Virus record (IMG/VR): IMGVR_UViG_3300008113_000016
Location: 1 to 64,000 of that record
Length of the DNA stretch: 64,000 nucleotides
DNA from: a virus
Reading direction: 5' to 3' (one strand)
Part shown: positions 57,665 to 64,000 of the stretch, piece after piece
Layout of the letters: the number at the start of each line of letters is the position of its first letter
How positions within the stretch are numbered: the stretch's first letter is position 1
Made by a program: the position numbers and the translations under genes
The notes under the pieces: model-generated
Database searches by the model: none
Told to the model about the DNA's origin: nothing
Seen by the model: only the letters and a program-made list of their open reading frames with translations

Positions 57665-60600
57665 ATGGCACTAGATAGAGTACCATCTTATTTAATCAAG
57701 GGCGATGTAGCGTTTAGCCCAATTCAAGCATTGCTGGACCCAGTTAGCAAACTGCGTGTATCAACACCAGAGAACCTAATTGATACAGACTTCGAATATG
57801 GTCTTCAGACCACTAAGTGGGAGACTCTTGAATTAGTTAATAATATTCCAACATTCTTCAACCGTGCTGGTGACGACCCAATTGCATTTAATACTATTAC
57901 AGGAACTAACGGAACAGACGTTATTTTAGTAAACTGTCTTGCAGCACATAACCTAACAGTTGGATCTCCAATTATTGTTCAAGGTTTAAGATCAACATCT
58001 GCTGAAGGTGCTTATGTTGTAACTAGAGTTGTAGATGCAAATAATTTTGAATACAAGGCAAAAAGAACACAGACAGTGACTCAGCAACTACACGACACAT
58101 ACACATTGGTTTTTCCAGGACAACTTTATCAGGGTACACAGTACAGACTAGATGCATTGGGAGCAATTCATACAAATGGTGCAAACCCATCAACAATTAC
58201 AGTTGATACAACAGACCCACACGGTTTTGCGGTAGGAACTAAGTTCCTTCTAACAAACTCTGTATCTAACAAGGTCCTTTCTTTCTCAGGACAGGGCATT
58301 GATATTGCATCAGACATTGCATCAACAAAGGTAACCGTTGCAAACAACTTGGTTTCAGGAGCAACTGGATATCAAGAATTCAACACAATACCTTACGATT
58401 GGCAGGGAACACAGTCTTTATTCTTTAAGATTTCAAACATTGATCTAAACTTAAATAAGTTTACATTTTTGACAGTTCATGGATTGGCAAATAACGATCA
58501 GGTTATGTATGTTTCTCCTATTGGAGACAACGTTGTTGGAGGTCTTGTAAACTATGCAATGTACTATGTTAAGAAGTTAACAGACTATGAGTTCCAACTT
58601 ACAACAACATTTAATGGTTCAGCGATTGACCTTACTACAAACCCAAGCATTACTTTTGGTCCACACGCATTCTTTAGAGCCTACAAGGTTCAGCAAGTAG
58701 ATAGCGTAACTAACGACACATTGATTTTAGAAAATGCTCCAGTGTTTACAACTGGTGCAGAAATGTTTTGCTTTACATCAAACTCAGCAACTGGTGGTGT
58801 TGCAGCAACTACTACTGGAGGAATTGCAAACATTTCTCTTTCAGTAAACAACTTTAACCCAGTAAACTATGACAAGCATATCGCTGATCAAGTTGACGCA
58901 CCAAATAGAAGATTAAGACTTACTAGCCCTTCTGGTGCAGTAAGAGATATTATTAATACAAACGTAAATGGATTTACATGGTTGGTTCCATCTGTAGATA
59001 TTACAGAAAGAGATTCTATTTATGTTCAAAACCACGGCTTTGTTAACAATGATATTCTTCTACTTACTTCTGCACAGACACCTCCAGGTGGTTTGTCTAA
59101 CGGAAGCATTTATTTTACAGAAAGAGTTTCTAATGATAGATTCCGTGTAAAGGGAACCAAAGCAGGTTCTACCATTCAACTATCAAGCGTTGGAACTGCT
59201 ACATTAAACTGGGCACTTCGTAAGCCAAATGCTAACGTAGATACTGTTTTCTCAACAGCACATGGAGTTACAGATGGAACACAGTTAGTTTATAACAATG
59301 CTGGTAACCCATCAATTGGTGGTTTAACAAACTCAACAACATACTATGCATACAAGTCAGATGCAAATAGATTTAAATTAACAACACAAGCATCTAACCC
59401 AATCATTAACTCATACACATTTGTACAAAATACTTCAAATATCAACTTAACTTATGCATATGTTGAACTTGGTCAAACACATAACTGGACTACTGGAGAT
59501 GCTGTAGAGTACAAGTCTTTGTTTGAAGTTGATGGAATTATTGATTCTTCAATTTACTATGTAAGAGTTTGGACTTCATCACAGTTCTCTTTATACTATA
59601 CTAAGGCAGATGCACTTGCTGGATCTTCAAGAGATGTTGCTCTTGGAACAGATCAGCGTGTAAGATTTACAGGAAGCCCAACTGGAGACGGAACCTTTAG
59701 AAAGGTAGACTTCGTTGACCTAACATCTCAGGCTGCAGGAACTCACACATTTAACGTAATTAAGGAAGGTGGAGCAGACGATGTTTATGAAGTTGCTTCA
59801 GTTCCTACAATTAATACATTTACACTCGCTTCATCTTCACAACTAGATAAGCGTTCATTTAACTTTAACCCTTCAGACTCAGTGGACCTATATAGAGATG
59901 CAATTTATCTTCCAGGTCACAAACTATACACTGGAGCACCTATTGACTATACAGTTGGTGGTTCAGGAACGGCAATTGGTGGATTAGTTAACACAACAAG
60001 ATACTATGTCATTCGTGTAAGTCGTGACTGGATTGAACTTGCAGAAACACCAGACCTAGCCAAGGCTAAGATTGCAATTAATCTTAACTCAATTGGAACT
60101 GGATCATCACATAACTTCCTAAGCCCATCTGTTGCTGGAGAAGTTTTTGGTAATGGAACTGTTGGAATTACAGTAGGATCTAACCTTGTAACAGGAACTA
60201 ACACAAACTTCCTAAACTTGTTTAAGATTGGTGATATCTTTAAGGTTAACATTAACCAAGATAACCCTACAATTACTGTTGCTCAATCAGGAACAACTGT
60301 TAACACAACAACATCTGTGATTACGTTCAACTCTCATGGATTTGTTAACGGTGAGGCAGTTAGATATAACTCTGCTGGACCAATTGGTGGTTTAACAGAT
60401 AATAATATTTACTATGTTCGTGTTACAGATGCAAACAATTTCTCTTTGCACGAAAGTCCAGATGGAGCAAATAACAACAACCTTCGTTTAATTCTTACTA
60501 CAGTAGGATCTGGAAACGGAACCTTTAATAAGTTTAATAACGGATGTACTTTTGAATCTAGAATCACTGCTATCAGAGATAAGACTAGACTTGTAGTTGC

Positions 60601-62842
60601 AGATAATGTTCCTTCAGTTATCTTTAACAAGCCTCTTGGAAAGAGTGCTGTTATTACTAACAAAGTTTTAAGCACAAATAATGCTACTTTAACAACATTG
60701 GTTAACCATAACTTTGTTAACGGAGATCAAGTAGTAGTCACTGGAGTTGACTCTACATTTAATGGCACATACACAATTACTGGTGTCACTGGAAACACAT
60801 TTACCTATACAAAGGTTTCAGGAAACGTTCCTTCTGCATCAGTTATTCCAAATGGTTTTGCAGCACAAAATGCAAACACTGTTTCAACTCTTAACTATGT
60901 TCAGACAACAGCATTGTTCGTAAAGGCAGACGGATTTGCAATTCATAGACCATACGATGGTGGTGTAGAACTTATTCCAGCAACAAACCCTGACGCACAA
61001 ATCATTCGTCAGACAAGAAAGTACTTTAGATACCAGTCTGGTAAGGGTATCCAAGTTTCTTTTGCAATTAACTTTAGTGCTCCAACAGAAATCACAACCT
61101 TAACACGCAATAGCGGTAGCAACATTGCAATTGTAAAGACTGTTAACCCTCATAGAATGAGTAGCGGTGTAAAGATTAAGGTAGAAAACGCAGTTGTATC
61201 TGGTGGAACAAACTACTGGAATGGAAACTTTACAGTAGATACAGTCATTGATGATTATCAGTTTACATACAATATGCTTGCAGAGCCTGTTGGAACAAAG
61301 GCTCAAGGATTCCCTCAATTTGCTGTTAGAGAATGGCAGAACTCAAGACTTCGTTGTGGATTGTTTGATGATCAAAACGGTATGTTCTTTGAGTATGATG
61401 GTCAGTACCTATATTGCGTTAGAAGATCTAGCGTACAGCAGTTGTCTGGAAGAGTACAGACAACATTTAACAGTGCTAAGATATCTGGAACAGACACATC
61501 ATTTACATCTCAGATTGCAGCAGGTCAAATGATTGTAATCAAGGGTCAGTCATACAAGGTTGTTGGTGTAGATAATGATACAACAATGTATATCCAGCCA
61601 GTATATCGTGGTCAATCATCTACAAACGTAGTAGTAACAAAGACTATTGATACTAGAACAACACAATCACTTTGGTCAATTGACAAGTGTGATGGAACTG
61701 GTGTTACAGGATACAACCTAGACATTAATAAGATTCAAATGGCTTACATGGACTACTCATGGTACGGTGCTGGTAAAATTCGTTATGGATTTAAGGACCA
61801 ACTTGGAGAAGTAAAGTATGTTCATGAGTTTAAGCATAACAACATCTTCACAGAGGCTTACTTCCGCTCTGGTAACTTGCCAGCACGTTATGAAGTAATC
61901 AATACTGGAACACCAAACTATGTTCCAAGCCTTAACCACTGGGGTACATCTGTTATTATGGATGGAGAATTCCAGCAAGACGATGCATACTTGTTCACAG
62001 CAGCAGGTAACATTATTACAAATACAAACGCAACTACTGCTACATTTACAGCACAGATTGCAGCAACAACACAAAGAGCAACAAGATACGATCCAACACA
62101 GGGAAGATCTGTTCCAGTATGGAGAATTGAAGCAACTACATATTCTGCAGTTCGTAACATTCCTTCTGGAACTCCTTTGGTTAACGCTACATACCTACAG
62201 GCTGGTACAAAGACAGTAGGATCTGTACAGCAGTCTGGTTCTGTTGGTTTCATTTATATTGATAGAGCACCAATCCAAGCGATTGGAACAAACCAAACAT
62301 TTACATACGGAGACTCTACAGAACTACCAGCATTGATTCCTTTGGTTTCAATTAGATTGGCACCTTCTGTAGACAACGGAACAACTGGTGTTCTTGGTTC
62401 AAGAGAAATTATTAACAGAATGCAGTTAATTCTTAACAGCGTTGGTATCCTTACTAACTATGATGCTGAAATCAAACTGCTACTTAATGGTATCCTTGAT
62501 AACTCAGATTGGCAGAGAGTAACATCACCTTCACTTAGCCAGGTGGTATACCATGCATCTGGAAACACAATCACTGGAGGAACGCAGATTTATAACTTCC
62601 GTGCTCCAGGTGGATCTCCAGAAACAGTAGGGTCTTTGTCAAGACGTGTTTCTAACGCAACAACATTTAACTTGAACGAATTGGTTAACATGGGTAACTC
62701 AATCCTTGGTGGTGACGGTGTATATCCAGATGGTCCAGACGTTCTTACAATTGCAGCAACCGTTGTAGATCTTATCGGTGTGGGTGCGGATAACCCAATC
62801 TCAATCACTGGTAGACTATCATGGTCAGAAAGCCAAGCATAA
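57665..62842 (+). CDS. large fibre/baseplate protein with repeated HG-x(4)-GD modules
   Basis: 1725 residues, no signal peptide, with strong GGAGG upstream of ATG 57665. It holds about ten copies of a beta module with the pattern HG(F/L)xxGDxVxY ... GGLxxxxxYYVxxxxxxxFxL, near residues 94, 182, 271, 456, 532, 605, 754, 890, 1014 and 1162. The last 500 residues are a different beta-rich domain with WYGAGKIRYGFKDQLGEVKYVHEFKHNN. Proteins of this type occur in virion fibres or whiskers of aquatic phages. The exact role is not known. Confidence 0.75.
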   Translation: MALDRVPSYLIKGDVAFSPIQALLDPVSKLRVSTPENLIDTDFEYGLQTTKWETLELVNNIPTFFNRAGDDPIAFNTITGTNGTDVILVNCLAAHNLTVGSPIIVQGLRSTSAEGAYVVTRVVDANNFEYKAKRTQTVTQQLHDTYTLVFPGQLYQGTQYRLDALGAIHTNGANPSTITVDTTDPHGFAVGTKFLLTNSVSNKVLSFSGQGIDIASDIASTKVTVANNLVSGATGYQEFNTIPYDWQGTQSLFFKISNIDLNLNKFTFLTVHGLANNDQVMYVSPIGDNVVGGLVNYAMYYVKKLTDYEFQLTTTFNGSAIDLTTNPSITFGPHAFFRAYKVQQVDSVTNDTLILENAPVFTTGAEMFCFTSNSATGGVAATTTGGIANISLSVNNFNPVNYDKHIADQVDAPNRRLRLTSPSGAVRDIINTNVNGFTWLVPSVDITERDSIYVQNHGFVNNDILLLTSAQTPPGGLSNGSIYFTERVSNDRFRVKGTKAGSTIQLSSVGTATLNWALRKPNANVDTVFSTAHGVTDGTQLVYNNAGNPSIGGLTNSTTYYAYKSDANRFKLTTQASNPIINSYTFVQNTSNINLTYAYVELGQTHNWTTGDAVEYKSLFEVDGIIDSSIYYVRVWTSSQFSLYYTKADALAGSSRDVALGTDQRVRFTGSPTGDGTFRKVDFVDLTSQAAGTHTFNVIKEGGADDVYEVASVPTINTFTLASSSQLDKRSFNFNPSDSVDLYRDAIYLPGHKLYTGAPIDYTVGGSGTAIGGLVNTTRYYVIRVSRDWIELAETPDLAKAKIAINLNSIGTGSSHNFLSPSVAGEVFGNGTVGITVGSNLVTGTNTNFLNLFKIGDIFKVNINQDNPTITVAQSGTTVNTTTSVITFNSHGFVNGEAVRYNSAGPIGGLTDNNIYYVRVTDANNFSLHESPDGANNNNLRLILTTVGSGNGTFNKFNNGCTFESRITAIRDKTRLVVADNVPSVIFNKPLGKSAVITNKVLSTNNATLTTLVNHNFVNGDQVVVTGVDSTFNGTYTITGVTGNTFTYTKVSGNVPSASVIPNGFAAQNANTVSTLNYVQTTALFVKADGFAIHRPYDGGVELIPATNPDAQIIRQTRKYFRYQSGKGIQVSFAINFSAPTEITTLTRNSGSNIAIVKTVNPHRMSSGVKIKVENAVVSGGTNYWNGNFTVDTVIDDYQFTYNMLAEPVGTKAQGFPQFAVREWQNSRLRCGLFDDQNGMFFEYDGQYLYCVRRSSVQQLSGRVQTTFNSAKISGTDTSFTSQIAAGQMIVIKGQSYKVVGVDNDTTMYIQPVYRGQSSTNVVVTKTIDTRTTQSLWSIDKCDGTGVTGYNLDINKIQMAYMDYSWYGAGKIRYGFKDQLGEVKYVHEFKHNNIFTEAYFRSGNLPARYEVINTGTPNYVPSLNHWGTSVIMDGEFQQDDAYLFTAAGNIITNTNATTATFTAQIAATTQRATRYDPTQGRSVPVWRIEATTYSAVRNIPSGTPLVNATYLQAGTKTVGSVQQSGSVGFIYIDRAPIQAIGTNQTFTYGDSTELPALIPLVSIRLAPSVDNGTTGVLGSREIINRMQLILNSVGILTNYDAEIKLLLNGILDNSDWQRVTSPSLSQVVYHASGNTITGGTQIYNFRAPGGSPETVGSLSRRVSNATTFNLNELVNMGNSILGGDGVYPDGPDVLTIAATVVDLIGVGADNPISITGRLSWSESQA

Positions 62843-62851
62843 GGAGATAAA

Positions 62852-63364
62852 ATGCCTACACAGACGCAAATCTTATTTAAGAGAAGCAACACAAGTGGTG
62901 CAGTTCCAACAACAACACAGTTGTCTGCTGGAGAAATTGCAATCAATTCTTATGATGGAAAAGTTTATTTCAAAAGAAGTAATGCTCAAGGAGACGCAGT
63001 AATTGAATTTGTTACTGCTGGAAATGATGGAAAGATTAATCCATTGTATTTGCCACCACAAAGACTACAGCAAACTTATGTTGTAGGTAGCCAAGGAGCA
63101 ATGACAGCACTAAGTTCTGCAATTACTGGAGACCTTGCTGTAAGAACAGATCAAGGTAAAACATATATTTTAGGTGGAACTGGAGATTACTCTATTTTAG
63201 GAAACTGGGTAGAGTTATTATTTGCTGCAGCAGCCGTTAACAGCGTTGACGGAAGAACTGGAGCGGTAACTCTGACAGACAAATACGCTGGAATTTCAGC
63301 ATTTGCCTCACTTTCACAACTTGTAGATGATACAATAGTAATGACATTAATGGGAGGATACTAA
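62852..63364 (+). CDS. fibre-associated structural protein
   Basis: 170 residues. LSAGEIAINSYDGKVYFKRS is a common tail-fibre motif of aquatic phages. It is followed by a region AVNSVDGRTGAVTLTDKYAGI, which matches the same phrase in the 690-residue fibre gene (SVDGQRGAVDLSAIY). A good ribosome-binding site AAGGAG precedes the ATG. It may be a short version of the fibre shaft. Confidence 0.7.
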   Translation: MPTQTQILFKRSNTSGAVPTTTQLSAGEIAINSYDGKVYFKRSNAQGDAVIEFVTAGNDGKINPLYLPPQRLQQTYVVGSQGAMTALSSAITGDLAVRTDQGKTYILGGTGDYSILGNWVELLFAAAAVNSVDGRTGAVTLTDKYAGISAFASLSQLVDDTIVMTLMGGY

Positions 63365-63367
63365 AAA

Positions 63368-63670
63368 ATGCCAACAACACAAAAGGTACTGTACAGAGGA
63401 GTAGCACCAACAACAAACGGTACTCTTTATACAGCAGCAACAACTGGGGGTACTGTAATTACAAACATTATTGTAAGCAATGCCTCAGCATCAGCAGGAA
63501 CATTTAACTTTACCCTAGACGGTATTGTTTTTGCACAGTCAAGTGCTGTTCCAGCAAATGGTTTTGTTAACTTTGATATCAAGCAAGTTCTACCTAACAC
63601 AAAGACAATTGCTGGATCTGGTTCATCAACATCAATTTCATTTCATATTTCAGGAGTAGAACTCTCCTAA
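63368..63670 (+). CDS. small beta-rich virion protein
   Basis: 100 residues. It looks like a compact beta sandwich (TVITNIIVSNASASAGTFNFTLDGIV, ISFHISGVEL), resembling small fibre-tip or decoration proteins. It is separated from its neighbour by three bases and overlaps the next gene by one (TAATG). Assignment is from context. Confidence 0.65.
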   Translation: MPTTQKVLYRGVAPTTNGTLYTAATTGGTVITNIIVSNASASAGTFNFTLDGIVFAQSSAVPANGFVNFDIKQVLPNTKTIAGSGSSTSISFHISGVELS

Positions 63671-64000
63671 TGCCAATTAATACATATCCTGCAAATGCTG
63701 GTGATCATTTTCATAGCGGTCAATACATTCAGAGCAATGGTGACGTTATGAACGGAACACTTCTTTTGAAGTCTGTTAACACAAGGTCTGTAAGTCTTGG
63801 AACAGTTAGCGGATCAGTAAACTTGGATATGGCTCAAGGTAATGACTTTATTGTTACCGTAAACGGAGCAACAACCTTTAATTTTACTGGTGTAACTGCA
63901 TCAAATGCAGTTCTAGGAACATTGGTTCACTCAGTTGGTCTACAACTTATTAATGGTGGAAACTTTACAATGTCTTTCCCTGGAGTAAAGTGGGCTGGAG
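63670..64000 (+). CDS. fibre-like protein, cut by the window end
   Basis: The ATG at 63670 overlaps the previous stop and the frame stays open for at least 110 codons to the end of the window. The text MPINTYPANAGDHFHSG then NGDVMNGTLLLKS is typical of tail-fibre N-termini in aquatic phages. The rest lies outside the window. Partial. Confidence 0.7.
   Translation, partial: MPINTYPANAGDHFHSGQYIQSNGDVMNGTLLLKSVNTRSVSLGTVSGSVNLDMAQGNDFIVTVNGATTFNFTGVTASNAVLGTLVHSVGLQLINGGNFTMSFPGVKWAG

Noticed and set aside
1-64000. Prophage signals (integrase, repressor, att sites)
   Set aside because: None were seen; only the MerR-type and small helix-turn-helix proteins bind DNA, and they sit in replication and packaging operons.

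Overview
The window is most of an AT-rich, double-stranded DNA tailed phage with siphovirus-type morphology. It carries a terminase, an HK97-type portal, protease and capsid set, a tail tube gene, a frameshifted tail chaperone pair and a very long tape measure, and no sheath gene was recognised. Several features point to an actinobacterial host: a class II (B12-dependent) ribonucleotide reductase, a short Cys-rich protein of the actinobacterial DUF7455 type, an FmdB-type zinc ribbon, and genes whose -10 box lies 6-7 bases before the start codon (leaderless mRNAs). The low GC and the particle-type fibre modules would suit a freshwater or marine low-GC actinobacterium, but that is inference. I see no integrase, repressor or attachment site, so a lytic life style is likely. 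Nearly all genes run on the + strand; one small gene at the left edge runs the other way.

Layout: 1-350, divergent control region with a leaderless minus-strand gene; 349-2277, ribonucleotide reductase; 2344-5352, secreted muralytic enzyme and LamG-type lectin; 5386-13197, portal, fused protease/scaffold, capsid and connector genes; 13280-20637, tail tube, chaperones with a -1 frameshift, tape measure with an M23 peptidase; 20637-36927, tail tip and a giant fibre with about ten PASTA-like domains, Thr-rich linkers and Cys-rich repeats, followed by a PASTA-like protein and a GT60-like glycosyltransferase; 36936-49813, HNH endonuclease, metallophosphoesterase, helicase, primase, ssDNA-binding protein, DnaE polymerase, MazG, RecA, and three nuclease candidates; 49856-52175, terminase subunits; 52526-54408, an accessory island (tRNA-Arg, radical SAM-SPASM enzyme, a probable structured RNA, DUF7455-like protein, thioredoxin, FmdB-like protein); 54436-64000, a second fibre/baseplate cluster, the last gene running off the window.

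How it works together: the replication genes form a nearly complete phage replisome (helicase, primase, SSB, polymerase, recombinase), supplied with dNTPs by the reductase and possibly with reducing power by the thioredoxin. A recurring extended -10 box (TGNTANAAT, eleven sites) appears to be the main promoter signal, and strong hairpins follow the capsid, tail tube and SSB genes. The least explained parts are the structured RNA at 53660-53765, the PASTA/mucin-like fibre with its neighbouring glycosyltransferase, and the radical SAM island.
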